Positions 8,630 to 18,103 of a stretch of DNA of 64,000 nt are shown piece after piece. The first letter of the stretch is position 1; each line of letters begins with the position of its first letter. This DNA is from CAVQYV01 sp963718295 [NCBI: uncultured Methylomirabilota bacterium] (lineage in GTDB: Bacteria > Methylomirabilota > Methylomirabilia > CAVQYV01): the NCBI GenBank assembly GCA_963718295.1, contig CAVQYV010000008.1, positions 434,001-498,000 of the forward strand. Direction: 5' to 3'. Below the pieces are notes generated by a model. That model worked only from the letters and a program-made list of their open reading frames with translations. It searched no databases and was not told the origin of the DNA. The position numbers and the translations under genes were made by a program.

Positions 8630-10520
8630 TCACCGTGGAAGGCCGGCCTTGAGGAAGCCCTCCACCGCGTGCTGGCGATCCTTTTCGTGGAGAAAAGGGG
8701 CGTGGCTGGCCCAATAGGAGGCGGAGAAGGTCGGGTTATCCTTCAAGAATTTTCTGCCTCGGCGCGCGCCTCCTCCATCCGTCCCAGTTGGGCAAGGGAA
8801 GCGGCCAGCATCCGCCTGCCTTCCCCCAGAGGCGACATCTTCCTGAGCGTCTCGATCGCCCCTTCATAATCGTGCGCTATGTATTGGGCCCGACCCAAGA
8901 ACCACGAAGTACCAGATGGGATAATAAGGATTCAGGCGCATCGCCTCCTTGATCCGCTGGATGGCCTCTTCCGGCTGACCAGCATACAGTAGACTTCTGC
9001 CGATATGGCAAGAAGGTCTGCGTCGTTTGGATTCGCCTTCAGGCCCTCTTCAAATTGAGCTCACCGCCTCATCGTGCTTCTTGCCGAAAAGCAGAATTAT
9101 GCCCAAGCGTGCCATGCGCATCGCCGAGTCGCTCGGATCCAGGGCCACCGCCTTGTAAGCCAAATCCAGGGCCTTTTGATAGGTTTCCTCGGGCGTTGCC
9201 GGGAATGCACCACCTGAAATCACTCGAGATCAGAGCAACCACGCCAACTGCGCGTAAGCCCCCGCATAATTCGGATCGAGGGCAATCGCCTTCTCAGCCA
9301 GCTCCCGGGCCTTGGCGATATCAGCGGGAGTGAAACGGCTTTTCAGTTCAGCGGCCCGCCAGATAAGACCGTAGGCATCCAGGCTATCCGGATGCTTGAG
9401 CGATGCCCTCGCCATTTCGGCCTGGATAGCTTGCCGGCCAGGGAGCCAACGAACTTCCGGGTCACTTCATCCCGCACCTGGAAGACATCTTTCAGGGGGC
9501 GGTCGTACCGATCAACCCAGAGATGGTTGCCGGCGATGGCATCGATGAGCTGGGCCGTGACCCGGATGCGATCCTTCGAGATCTGGACACTGCCCTCCAG
9601 CACATAGCGAACCCCTAACTCTTCGGCCACCTTCTGCACCTTTACCGCTTTGCCCTTATAGGTAAGGGTGGAGTTGCGGGCGATGACGAAGAGCTGTTTG
9701 AACCGGGCCAGGGCGGAGATGACATCCTCCGTCATGCCGTCCGCAATGATAATCCTGCGATTTATCCTCACTGAGGTTCTCGAAGGGAAGCACGGCGATG
9801 GAGGGCCGATCGGGCAGGGGATGGGCCATCTTCTGGACGGAGGCGACCTGGGGAGAGCGAGCGGGAATCAGGACAAAGCGCCAGAGGAGCGCAGCGGCAA
9901 TGACGAGGAGGACCCCTGCGGCCAGGGCCACCCACCCCCATTTCCTCCGGAGGGCATTTTTAGCCTCCTTCACCCGGTGGGCCGCCGCACCGGGATGGGA
10001 GAGCAACCGATACACCCGGATGGGCTTAGCGATGTTCTTCAGGGTCTGCTCCCCCAGATCCTCGTAATCGAAGCCCAGCTTGCCCTCGACGTGATGATGC
10101 ACCATGCTGGAGATGCAGATTCCTCCCCCCTCCGCCAAAGCCTGGAGGCGGGCGGCGATGTTGACCCCGTCCCCGTAGATCCGGCCCTCTTCCTCCACCA
10201 CATCCCCTAAGGCTGATCCCCATGCGGAATTCCATCTTTCGGTGATCGGGGAGTTCCGCATTTCGCTCTGCCAGGTCCCGCTGCATCTCGGCGGCACAGT
10301 TCACCGCATCCAGGACGCTGTCGAAGCGGGCCAGGAGGTTGTCCCCGGTGGCATCCACCACCTGGCCCCGGTAGCGGCGGATCAGGGTCTCCATCGCCTC
10401 CTTGTAGGCAGCGAGGGTGCGGATGGTCCCCACATCGTCCTGGCTCATCAGGCGGGTGTAGTCCTTCACATCCGCGGACAGGATGGCGATGAGCTTACGA
10501 GTGATCCCCTCGGGGGTCAT
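8630..10520 (-). pseudogene. Broken class III adenylate cyclase / TolB-like / TPR protein (copy A)
   Basis: This is a second copy of the gene at 4865-6756, highly similar in DNA and in the same orientation. Start ATG at 10520 follows AAGGAGGCACTCCC. Pieces of the same architecture are seen in different frames: the cyclase domain from 10520, the membrane and TolB-like parts from about 10240 to 9785, then 9771-9430, then TPR debris down to a stop near 8630. Indels fall at other places than in copy B: an extra base near 10209 and changes near 9755 and 9425. The two copies bracket the CsgG trio. It is probably non-functional unless the indels are read errors. Confidence 0.75.
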
Positions 10521-11339
10521 GGGAGTGCCTCCTTGCAAGAGATTTCAAAGGAATGGATGCGGGGACCAATTGGGATCCAAGTCAGCCCGAGCGGGACCTC
10601 AGACATTTGAGGCCGCTCGGAGGCATGAAAACAAAAAGGCACCGTCTGAAATCCAGGATCAGTCCGGTGCCTGTGATCTTCCATTCGATGCCTGTCCTTT
10701 CCGTGAGCTCCATTGAGTATTTAGCCTGTCACAATGGACGAGAAAAGGGATGCTTGAAGGTGAGTGTGACTTGAGAAACGGATCCTCTCTGACCTCTATT
10801 TACTCCTCTGGATGTTTCTTGTCAATTCCTTTTTGCCTCTCGGATCCGACCGTGACCGGGACGTGACCCGAAATATCGGAAGGGACTGGAGAGGATCACA
10901 AAAAGCGGGGAATAATGGAATGAGGCACGCCTCGTGAAATGTGAAGGATACCTGGAGATGTAAACAGGGGCCTGCAACAATAAAGGGGTCAAGTCTTTAC
11001 TATTGACATCCATCGCATGAGCCGATAATCTATCGTCATGGTTAGGCCTTGCAGGATCGGATAGACCAGAAGCGGGTAGTAGCAGGGTAGCTCTTGGCCC
11101 ATTCTGTTGAAAGGCGACACCCCCTCCTCGGGGCTGTCTTGGGCTGCTTGACGATGCGCCCCCAAGGGTGCCCAATTCCTTGAGACCGGCAAGTGAGAAA
11201 TGTGACCGGGTCGTGCCCCGCAAGATGAACCTTGCAGGGGGGGTCAAGGGGCGCAACATCATAAGTGAAACATCTATTTCATTTCTGGGAAGCCCGTCTT
11301 GTAGGCGGGGAGCTTTCCTGCTGAAATGGAGGATGATCG
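10521..11339. other. Non-coding stretch with a dispersed repeat
   Basis: No gene with credible codon use or homology is recognised. Positions 10820-10876 are the second copy of the repeat described at 3004-3061. The rest looks like plain intergenic DNA or unrecognisable remnants. Confidence 0.4.
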
Positions 11340-11789
11340 ATGTCAACGAAAGAGAACCAAGCTTCTCCCCTCGGCTCTGGCGAGATAGCAGGCATTGTCA
11401 CTGTACGCCCATCGGCTGAGACGATGACGCATCAACACTTGCCAAATTATGTTGGTATCTCGGGAGCAACGGCTGGCGCAACGGGGATTTCCATGAATCT
11501 GGTGATTATACCGGCAGGAGGGGCCGCTCAACCTCATTTGCACCGCGGTTATGAAACGGCCATATACCTGCTGAAAGGACGAGTTGAAACCCGATATGGC
11601 CCCGGCCTTCGGGAGTCAGTCATTAACGAAGAAGGCGACTTCATTTTCATTCCAGCGAATGTACCCCACCAGCCGATCAATCTGAGTAAGAGTGAGCCAG
11701 CCTATGGTATCGTGGCCCGCAATGACCCAAATGAGCAGGAGAGCGTCGTGACTTATGATCCAGGTAGAGGAGACCCAAATCCATCTTGA
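11340..11789 (+). CDS. Cupin-domain protein
   Basis: The 149-residue product has one cupin beta-barrel. Cupin motif 1 is PHLHRGYETAIYLLKG, with His66, His68 and Glu72; motif 2 is FIPANVPHQP, with His110. All four metal ligands are therefore present, and a bound divalent metal is expected. No signal peptide is seen, so it is cytosolic. It may be an isomerase, dioxygenase or sugar-binding cupin; sequence alone does not decide. The ATG at 11340 follows the weak site GGAGGATGATCG. It is a single gene, ending before a strong terminator. Confidence 0.85.
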   Translation: MSTKENQASPLGSGEIAGIVTVRPSAETMTHQHLPNYVGISGATAGATGISMNLVIIPAGGAAQPHLHRGYETAIYLLKGRVETRYGPGLRESVINEEGDFIFIPANVPHQPINLSKSEPAYGIVARNDPNEQESVVTYDPGRGDPNPS

Positions 11790-11845
11790 GCGCTAAGGGG
11801 GACCTGACGTTACGGAAGGGAAGGAAGGGCAGGGTTTGGCAGCAG

Positions 11846-11874
11846 AAAAGGCGCCGTTCTTGAGGGCGCCTTTT
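11846..11874. terminator. Bidirectional intrinsic terminator
   Basis: A 10-bp perfect stem AAAAGGCGCC / GGCGCCTTTT with a 9-base loop lies between two convergent genes (cupin on plus, helical protein on minus). A-tract and T-tract on either side let it serve both strands. Confidence 0.85.
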
Positions 11875-11911
11875 CCTTGTAAAGCTTAGCTAACTTGCTG
11901 TCCCAACCTTT

Positions 11912-12562
11912 CTACAGCTTGGCCGGAAATTGCTTGATGATCCCGTCGGCCAATCCATCCGCCATCACCATCATCTGATCGAAATGCTTATCGAAGACGG
12001 CGACGTCTTCCTTCCAATTTTTCTGCAGCCTGGCCATGACTTCCTCGATTGTCAGTGCCATGTGCCGATCGAGAACACTCACGACATCCTTCTTCCGCCA
12101 ATAGGAATTGGCCTGGCTCAGAAATGTGGCCATCTCATCGGCGTTCACATGCCATCTCTCATCCGCTTCTTTCAGTTTGGCTTGATCTGCTGACTTCGCT
12201 GCTTCTATGATCTCTACGGCAATCCCAACATGGGCCTTGAGGATCTCAGTAAACTTCTTTCCCCATTCCGCTCCATAGAAGAAGGACGTGGCGTATCCGA
12301 TATCCTCTTGATTCTTGAGGAGTCTGCTGAGGGCTTCCGGTGCATCGGGTGTCCCCGCGATGGAGGCCATGATATACTCCCGCGTCCAAATTACATGATC
12401 TGACCACAGCTTGCGCATGGTTTGCCTCAGGTACAGCTTGCCATCCAGCTTCTCCGTATGCTGGGCGCGGGCATCGACGGCAACCAGGCCCAGGATGCCG
12501 ACCACGGTAATGACTACCATCACCCACCCCATTAGACTCCTTGCGGTCCCATTATCCTTCAT
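11912..12562 (-). CDS. Exported four-helix protein of unknown function
   Basis: The start is set at 12562 (MKDNGTARSL), preceded by AGGAGGGGATCA; the open frame runs on to 12691 without support. The product has a signal peptide or anchor (about residues 8-32, ending ARAQ) and then an all-helical domain. Trp, His and Asp are spaced in the pattern LWSDHVIWTREYI, LLKNQEDIG, and WHVNADEMATFLS. This pattern occurs in a family of small helical proteins sometimes mislabelled acetylglutamate kinase; it has no kinase motif. The role is unknown. The conserved His and Asp suggest possible metal or ligand binding inside the bundle. Confidence 0.65.
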   Translation of the reverse strand: MKDNGTARSLMGWVMVVITVVGILGLVAVDARAQHTEKLDGKLYLRQTMRKLWSDHVIWTREYIMASIAGTPDAPEALSRLLKNQEDIGYATSFFYGAEWGKKFTEILKAHVGIAVEIIEAAKSADQAKLKEADERWHVNADEMATFLSQANSYWRKKDVVSVLDRHMALTIEEVMARLQKNWKEDVAVFDKHFDQMMVMADGLADGIIKQFPAKL

Positions 12563-13084
12563 TGATCCCCTCCTATGTGGTTTATGGCCAGTGCGAATGC
12601 TAGTATACACAGTAATTGATGATAGGTCCAGCAAATCGATGCTCCCCCAGAGAAGGAACCAGGAAAAAGAATTGACAGGGAAAGCAAACAAGGGTAAACA
12701 GCCGGTCGGAGCGCATCTTCATGGGCGGCTGACGTCTGGCGAATCGGGTTGCCACATCCTAAGATCAGATCAGTCGAATTCAGGGGAACATCGATATGGA
12801 AAAGGGAGGGTAGCAGTCTTGGTCTCATCGCAGGTCTTGATTCTCCGCCTGGCAGCAGGCTTCATCAGCCTTGCTTAGGGGGGAGAGAAGGAGGTCAAAA
12901 TCGTCCATGGCGGCGATATCCCTGAGCCGATGACCGGGTTGCGACACAGACCTTCAAAGAGTATTATGATCTTGGACCATTGGAACAATGGGGTTCGGTG
13001 CTTTACTAATCGAATATCGTGCTGGCCGAGCCTCTCGAATGAAGGAAAATAAGGGAGAATGGAGATTGAAAGGAGGATGATTCC
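12563..13084. other. Non-coding stretch
   Basis: This is divergent intergenic DNA between the helical-protein gene (minus) and the lipocalin gene (plus). No gene, RNA or repeat is recognised. The lipocalin ribosome site GAAAGGAGGATGATTCC lies at its right edge. Confidence 0.4.
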
Positions 13085-13639
13085 ATGGCAATGAAAGGGT
13101 CTTTTCGTCTCGCATGGGTCTTGGCATCGGGCCTTGCATGGGCATGCCTGGGATGTGCCTCTGGGGCAAGGCAGTCGATCCCGCCCCTTCAGGTGACTCC
13201 CAATGTGGATCTGAGCCGATACACCGGAACCTGGTACGAGATAGCCAGCTTCCCCCAGCGCTTTCAGAAGGGTTGCGTGGCAACCCGCGCTACCTACACC
13301 TTGCTTCCGGATGGCAAGATCGAGGTGTTCAACCAGTGCCGGAAAGGTAGCTTCGATGGGAAGGTATCGTCCATCAGAGGCAAAGCCTGGGTGGTGGACA
13401 CGACGACCAATGCCAAACTGAAGGTTTCGTTCTACTGGCCCTTCTCAGGGGACTACTGGATCATCGACTTGGGAGCGGACTATGAATATGCTGTGGTGGG
13501 GCATCCCGGTCGCAAATATCTGTGGATACTGAGCCGCACACCAGAGATGGATGAGGCACTGTACAAGCGTATTCTCGAAAAACTGCAAGGCCAGTTTTAC
13601 GATACGAGCAAGCTGGTAAAGACCCCGCAGATGAAGTGA
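13085..13639 (+). CDS. blc: Bacterial lipocalin (Blc-type lipoprotein)
   Basis: The 184-residue product is a predicted lipoprotein (LGC with Cys24). It carries the lipocalin signature GTWYEIASFPQRFQ (structurally conserved region 1) and YAVVGHPGRKYLWILSR (regions 2 and 3, with the conserved Arg). Blc is an outer-membrane lipoprotein that binds fatty acids and lysophospholipids. Length and motif order match the family closely. The ATG has a strong ribosome site (AAAGGAGG). It is a single gene with no linked partner. Confidence 0.9.
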   Translation: MAMKGSFRLAWVLASGLAWACLGCASGARQSIPPLQVTPNVDLSRYTGTWYEIASFPQRFQKGCVATRATYTLLPDGKIEVFNQCRKGSFDGKVSSIRGKAWVVDTTTNAKLKVSFYWPFSGDYWIIDLGADYEYAVVGHPGRKYLWILSRTPEMDEALYKRILEKLQGQFYDTSKLVKTPQMK

Positions 13640-14271
13640 AGAGGTCGGCGATCGAGGCTTTGGCGGGCGAGGGGGGCATGAATCGCTTCAGCCAGAATTT
13701 ATGATGGATTCGAGATGACCAGAAAGTTAAGTCTCGAATGATGATGGTGGGGGGAATGGCCGGCGACTGCCAGGATGGTTACGGCGGCATAGCGGTTGCC
13801 GATGGGGTCCTCCCCGATGGTCACCGTTATCTTCTCTTTTCCCATCACCCAGCAAATCAGCTGCAAATTTCTCAGCTGCAAATTTCTCTTGACTGAACGC
13901 CATTTTTTTGTCAAATACTTCTTGTCTTCTTTCCACTCATTCTTTTTTTCTCTTCTTCCTCATACAGATCTCCTCCACCCCTGGAGGCCAATAGGTGGAC
14001 AGACGCATTCCATTCGCTCCAAACCGCTCCTGGCACAGCGCTCAATCGACTCATCAGAGCAGACGCCGCGCGATCAGCCAGCCTCATACCGATGTCGGGA
14101 ATCCATTTCCCTCACCCCGCTTTTTGTAGGGGGCTCTGTTGCATGGTTTCTGTCGCTCATCCAATGGAAAGGGGGTGATGAAAGTCAGGAAGCAAAGGAA
14201 GCAAAGAGCGAGCGTCTCTGGCGGCTTTAACCCCCCACCTTGAAAGCAGCCCAAGACAAGGAGGAATAGAA
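13640..14271. other. Non-coding stretch
   Basis: No supported gene. A 15-base direct repeat AGCTGCAAATTTCTC occurs twice back to back near 13858-13888. The plus-strand open frame at 13796-14230 has no recognisable domain or ribosome site and is not called. Confidence 0.35.
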
Positions 14272-15525
14272 ATGCGATTCATAAGGGTCCCCCTTTGCAT
14301 GGTTCTGTATGTTTTGGTCTTCGGCGTCTTCGCAGCCACAGCGGTTGCCGCCAATCCAAAGGCAGCCCAATACGTGCTGACTGACACCACAGCTTCGATC
14401 TATGTGGCGGAACAGGTGATCAAGGCAAGCGATTTGGGGCTACCTGGCAGCTGGTCCATTGAGAAAAAGGTCCTGCGGGGCGGACGTCAGGACGGGGTGG
14501 ACGTGATCATTGTCAATAATGGACGTCTCACCTTTACGATTGTGCCCACCCGTGGGATGGCGATCTGGGATGTTCGGTGCAAATCAACGAGGTTGGGTTG
14601 GGATGCCCCTGTGACGGAGATCGTACACCCGAAACACGTGAACTTGCTCCTGGATGATGGTCTGGGGTGGCTCCATGGCTTTGGGGCATTTCTACCTCGC
14701 TGCGGCCTGGGCTGGTTTGGCAATCCCGGCAAGGATGAGGTAACAGGTGAATCCATCACCCTGCATGGGCTGATCGATTACAACCCTGCCTCCTATGTGG
14801 CAGTTTCGGTGGATACACTGCCGCCGTATGCAGTGAAAGTGAAGGGTGTGTTCTATGAAGAGAGACTGTTCCGTCCAACGCTTGCCCTCGTTTCGGAATT
14901 CTCTACGGAGCCCGATTCGCTGAAGTTTAGCATCAATGACAGCATCATCAACAAGGGTGGAGTGGATGCGGAATGTGGGATGCTCTACCACTTCGATTAT
15001 GGCTACCCATTCCTGGGAGAGGGCTCCCGCATCGTCGCCCCCTTCGCCCGGATAACGCCGCAATCCAAGGGGGGTTTTCCGGAGAGCACCCCTGAAGAGA
15101 TCGTTGCCTACAGGGAGCCAAGAGCGGGTTATAAGATGCAAGTGTGGCTGACCAAGCTAAACAGCGATGGCGCGGGCATGACCAAACTCCTTCTGAAGAA
15201 TCGTGAGGGGAATCAGGGATTTAGCTACAGCTATTCGCTCCAGCAGATCCCGTATCTCACGGTTTGGAAGAACCTGGTAGCGTTGGAAGATGGCTATGTG
15301 ACCGGTATCGAGCCCGGAACGGCCTACCCCAACCATCGGAATATCGAGCGCAAGAACGGGCATTATCCTCCGTTAAAGCCGGGGGAAAGCCGGGCTTTCC
15401 AGATCACATGTGAACTTGCAGTCACGTCTGATCGGGTGAGCGAGATCGAACAGGAGATCCAAGCTATTCAGGGCGGCAAAGAGACGGTCTACGATAAGGA
15501 CTGGGTCAAGGGGATCAGCTATTAG
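14272..15525 (+). CDS. Exported aldose 1-epimerase-like protein (DUF4432)
   Basis: The 417-residue product has a signal peptide (about 1-27, VAANP at the cut) and the DUF4432 signature: RGGRQDGVDVI, then TIVPTRGMAIWDV, DAPVTEIVHP and a GLGWLHGFG segment. The fold is that of galactose mutarotase, and family members probably act on sugars or sugar derivatives. The signal peptide places it in the periplasm. GGAGGAATAGA precedes the ATG. It is a single gene followed by two hairpins. Confidence 0.8.
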   Translation: MRFIRVPLCMVLYVLVFGVFAATAVAANPKAAQYVLTDTTASIYVAEQVIKASDLGLPGSWSIEKKVLRGGRQDGVDVIIVNNGRLTFTIVPTRGMAIWDVRCKSTRLGWDAPVTEIVHPKHVNLLLDDGLGWLHGFGAFLPRCGLGWFGNPGKDEVTGESITLHGLIDYNPASYVAVSVDTLPPYAVKVKGVFYEERLFRPTLALVSEFSTEPDSLKFSINDSIINKGGVDAECGMLYHFDYGYPFLGEGSRIVAPFARITPQSKGGFPESTPEEIVAYREPRAGYKMQVWLTKLNSDGAGMTKLLLKNREGNQGFSYSYSLQQIPYLTVWKNLVALEDGYVTGIEPGTAYPNHRNIERKNGHYPPLKPGESRAFQITCELAVTSDRVSEIEQEIQAIQGGKETVYDKDWVKGISY

Positions 15526-15554
15526 CTGTTAACTCCTAATGTCAATTTAAGGGG

Positions 15555-15572
15555 CCCGCAGCTTGCTGCGGG
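15555..15572. terminator. Hairpin after the epimerase-like gene
   Basis: CCCGCAG / CTGCGGG with a 4-base loop, about 30 bases after the stop. There is no T-run, so it may be a Rho-dependent or stabilising hairpin rather than an intrinsic terminator. Confidence 0.4.
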
Positions 15573-15584
15573 GAAGTCCAATTC

Positions 15585-15624
15585 GCGGAAAAGGGGACAT
15601 GGAAATCCATGTCCCCTTTTCCGC
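15585..15624. repeat. Perfect 19-bp palindrome containing GGGGACATGGA
   Basis: Two 19-base arms (GCGGAAAAGGGGACATGGA and its complement) are separated by two bases. The inner GGGGACATGGAAATC motif recurs as tandem units at 45362-45440, so this is probably a REP-type mobile palindrome that may also act as a terminator. Confidence 0.6.
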
Positions 15625-15888
15625 CTTTCAGGGCAAAGGCGCGCAGAAAAATGAAACGGGTAATCATCTTCCACGCACCTGGCCTACGCTCGCTGCTCTT
15701 GCGATCAGCTCCCTCAAGAGATCTTCAGGCGTCCCTTTAGGTCAATTCAAATTGACAATTGTGGCCAGTCCGTTCAATAATGACGGCAGCTGGTTTCCAG
15801 GGGGAGTCGGACTCGCATCCCGGGCAGATCGAGGAGCCACATAGGTACCCGCAGTCTGAGCAAATCCGAGCAGAAAGGAGAGACGGTC

Positions 15889-16293
15889 ATGGGAATGATG
15901 AAAGAATTCAAGGACTTCGCAATGAAGGGCAATGTTGTCGACATAGCAGTGGGTATCATCATCGGGGCGGCCTTTGGCAAGATCGTATCGTCGTTTGTGG
16001 GGGATGTGATTATGCCGCCCCTGGGTCTTCTGGTCGGCGGCATTGACTTTTCCAACCTGGCAATCACCCTGAGGTACGCGACGGCAAATGCCCCAGCTGT
16101 CACTCTGAACTACGGTAAGTTCATTCAGACGCTATTCGATTTCGTGATCATTGCTTTCGCGATTTTCATGGCAATAAAGGCGATGAATGCACTTCGGAAG
16201 GAAGAAGAAGCAGCTCCGGCCGCGCCTCCTGAGCCGACGAAGGAGGAATCGCTGCTGACGGAGATTCGGGACCTCCTCAAAAACCGACGTTAA
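15889..16293 (+). CDS. mscL: Large-conductance mechanosensitive channel MscL
   Basis: The 134-residue product starts [10 protein letters not shown] and has the MscL first transmembrane helix ([18 protein letters not shown]) with the conserved Gly-rich gate. A periplasmic loop, a second helix ([18 protein letters not shown]) and a charged C-terminal bundle follow. It forms a homopentamer that opens under high membrane tension to release solutes on osmotic downshock. GAAAGGAGAGACGGTC precedes the ATG. Met4 (15898) is an alternative start closer to most homologues. Confidence 0.95.
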   Translation: MGMMKEFKDFAMKGNVVDIAVGIIIGAAFGKIVSSFVGDVIMPPLGLLVGGIDFSNLAITLRYATANAPAVTLNYGKFIQTLFDFVIIAFAIFMAIKAMNALRKEEEAAPAAPPEPTKEESLLTEIRDLLKNRR

Positions 16294-16494
16294 AACCCTC
16301 AGGGGTCCCCTGGGTCGATTCATGATTGCTTCCAGGGTTGTTTGTCGAGGGGAAATCCCGAATCCGCCCTGGGAACCAGGCCGCGGAGAAGACTTGCCTG
16401 CTGGAAAAGGCCCCCGGTGAGGCTTCGATGATAAAAAAGAATAAAGCCCTGTCAGCTCACTCGCTGGCAAGGCTTTTGATTGGATGTATGAGGC

Positions 16495-16849
16495 TGGTGG
16501 AGGCGGCGGGAATCGAACCCGCGTCCGAAGATGTCTCAATAAAGATGCCTTCATGCTTTTCCTGTATTTTGCTCTCGCCTCCTCCATCGCCTACAGGCAG
16601 GCTATAGAGGAGACCAGCTCATTTCAATTTCGCCCCTGCTTTCCTGAGCTCGTCCGCAAGGACTAACCTGTCTTACCGACGCTTTACCCGTCCCCAACAG
16701 GTGGGAGGCAGAAAGCGTTAGCTGCTTAAGCAGCTAATGGAAGTTCGCTTAGATTCGCGACTATGTTTTTTCCACGTTTTTTACGAGGCCATGGAACCTC
16801 GGCATGCCATCTTTATCTCCCCTATCCCCGTCGAAACCGTTGCGCCCCC
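16495..16849 (-). ncRNA. ssrA: Transfer-messenger RNA (tmRNA)
   Basis: The 3' end has a T-arm, acceptor and encoded CCA (16495-16498 read in reverse). The 5' end GGGGGCG at 16849-16843 pairs with the 3' acceptor strand, with one G-U pair. Inside lie the conserved GTTTCGACGGGGAT and the tag frame after ATAGTC. The tag reads ANLSELPLAA and stops with TAA (16758-16726, reverse strand). The length of 355 bases is normal. With SmpB it rescues stalled ribosomes. The small reading frames over this region are artefacts. Confidence 0.95.
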
Positions 16850-16878
16850 TTCGTCGGATTCATTTCCAACCTATCTGA

Positions 16879-16906
16879 AGTATAATCCTTTTTCCTCAAA
16901 TGTCAA
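16879..16906 (-). promoter_or_regulatory. Sigma-70 promoter of tmRNA
   Basis: On the minus strand, -35 TTGACA (16906-16901) and -10 TATACT (16884-16879) are 16 bases apart, about 30 bases before the mature 5' end of tmRNA. Both boxes are near consensus, as expected for a highly expressed stable RNA. Confidence 0.85.
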
Positions 16907-16942
16907 GTCCTCCCAGGGCCTCTGCTTTGCGGCAGAAAACCC

Positions 16943-18103
16943 TCAGGGGCTCAGCGCTCGAAGATCAGGACTATACTGATCGTGGAGAAGGATCAACTGT
17001 CGGCTCAGATAAGTGAGCAACGAAAGAGACTTCAGCCCATCGCCGTGAGATGCCTCATAGGTGTAAACGCCCTGTGACAGTTCGTAATTCTTGATATGGG
17101 ATAGAGCCTTCTGGAGGGCCTTTCGATCCCGAGGGGAGCTCACTTGGATTGCTTTCCCCAACAACATCACCGCGTCATACCCTGAGGCGGCCGCATCCGA
17201 AGGCAAAGGATACCCAAAGCTCGCCTCGAAATTCTTGACCAGCTCGTCGACCGAAGGCCTTCGACTCAAAGGGGTAAGGGGTGCGCAAAAAACCGTATTG
17301 TCTGCAGCCTCTCCGCATTTCTCAACAAACTCAATGTCACTCAGATTGGCGGAGGCGACAATGGTTCCGTGATACCCCATCTGCCGAAGCTGTCGGACCA
17401 GGTTAGCGGTCTCCAGCACAGAGCCCCAGACGGCCACACCATCGGGCCTCCTCTTGAGGATTTTGTTGATTTGAACGGTGAAGTCACGATCCCCCGAGTC
17501 AAAACTGGCCAGGCTGATCGGGTTGCCCCCGAGTTTCCTAACCGCCCGGGCGAAATCCTTCCCTCCCTGGATTCCCCCTTCGTTGTTCCCGTAAAGGACC
17601 GAGATCTTCCGCCATTTCAGCTCCCGGATGGCGAAGCTTGCCAGGCAGGCCACCACCAGCTGGTCATAGGCGCCCACCCGAAAGAGCCAGTTGTTTCCTT
17701 TGCGGGTGATCTCGTTGGCCCAGCTGGGAGCCAGTAGGGGAATCTGCTTCTCATTGGCGATCGGCATGGTGGCCAGGAGCGTTGCGGTCTGGGGGCTGCC
17801 GATCACGGCCACGCACTGTTCCTGATCCGCCAGCTCGCGAAGAATCTGGATCCCCAGGGCTGAGCTGGAGGTGTCATCCCTGAAGATCAGTTTCAGCTTG
17901 CTCCCCCGGATACCTCCCTGGCGGTTGATCTGTCCGATGGCAAGAGTAGCCCCGTCCAATAAGGCCTTTCCGGAAAACTGTTGGGGACCACTCAGAGGTG
18001 AGAAAAACCCAATCTTAATGGGCTTCTTCTCGGCATAGACCGGATGGGGAGGGAGAAGCAATGGGAGCAGAAGGAGAAGCCAGAAGGATGGCCAGCGTCT
18101 CAA
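16943..18103 (-). CDS. ABC-transporter substrate-binding protein, branched-chain amino-acid (Leu/Ile/Val) type
   Basis: The start is placed at a TTG (18103) that overlaps the thiolase stop as TTGA, with GGAGCGAATT upstream; the open frame extends to 18223 inside the thiolase gene. This gives a clean signal peptide (RRWPSFWLLLLLP ... VYA). The mature part is a type I periplasmic binding protein: IKIGFFSPLSGPQQFSG, then GRDD-like SSSALGIQILRELADQ and SGYDAVMLLGKAI. No permease or ATPase genes follow, so it may serve a distant transporter or act as a sensor. Coupling to a thiolase suggests uptake of an acid degraded through CoA thioesters; that is inference. Confidence 0.8.
   Translation of the reverse strand: MRRWPSFWLLLLLPLLLPPHPVYAEKKPIKIGFFSPLSGPQQFSGKALLDGATLAIGQINRQGGIRGSKLKLIFRDDTSSSALGIQILRELADQEQCVAVIGSPQTATLLATMPIANEKQIPLLAPSWANEITRKGNNWLFRVGAYDQLVVACLASFAIRELKWRKISVLYGNNEGGIQGGKDFARAVRKLGGNPISLASFDSGDRDFTVQINKILKRRPDGVAVWGSVLETANLVRQLRQMGYHGTIVASANLSDIEFVEKCGEAADNTVFCAPLTPLSRRPSVDELVKNFEASFGYPLPSDAAASGYDAVMLLGKAIQVSSPRDRKALQKALSHIKNYELSQGVYTYEASHGDGLKSLSLLTYLSRQLILLHDQYSPDLRALSP

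Noticed and set aside
12559-12828. Minus-strand open frame upstream of the helical protein gene
   Set aside because: It has no domain, overlaps the start of a supported gene and has no ribosome site.
13796-14230. Plus-strand open frame (144 residues)
   Set aside because: No domain, no ribosome site and low-complexity Phe/Ser/Leu runs; more likely non-coding.
16132-16587. Minus-strand open frame over the tmRNA 3' region
   Set aside because: It lies in tmRNA and the end of mscL; the 'TRVRFPPPPP' part is just the T-arm read in frame.
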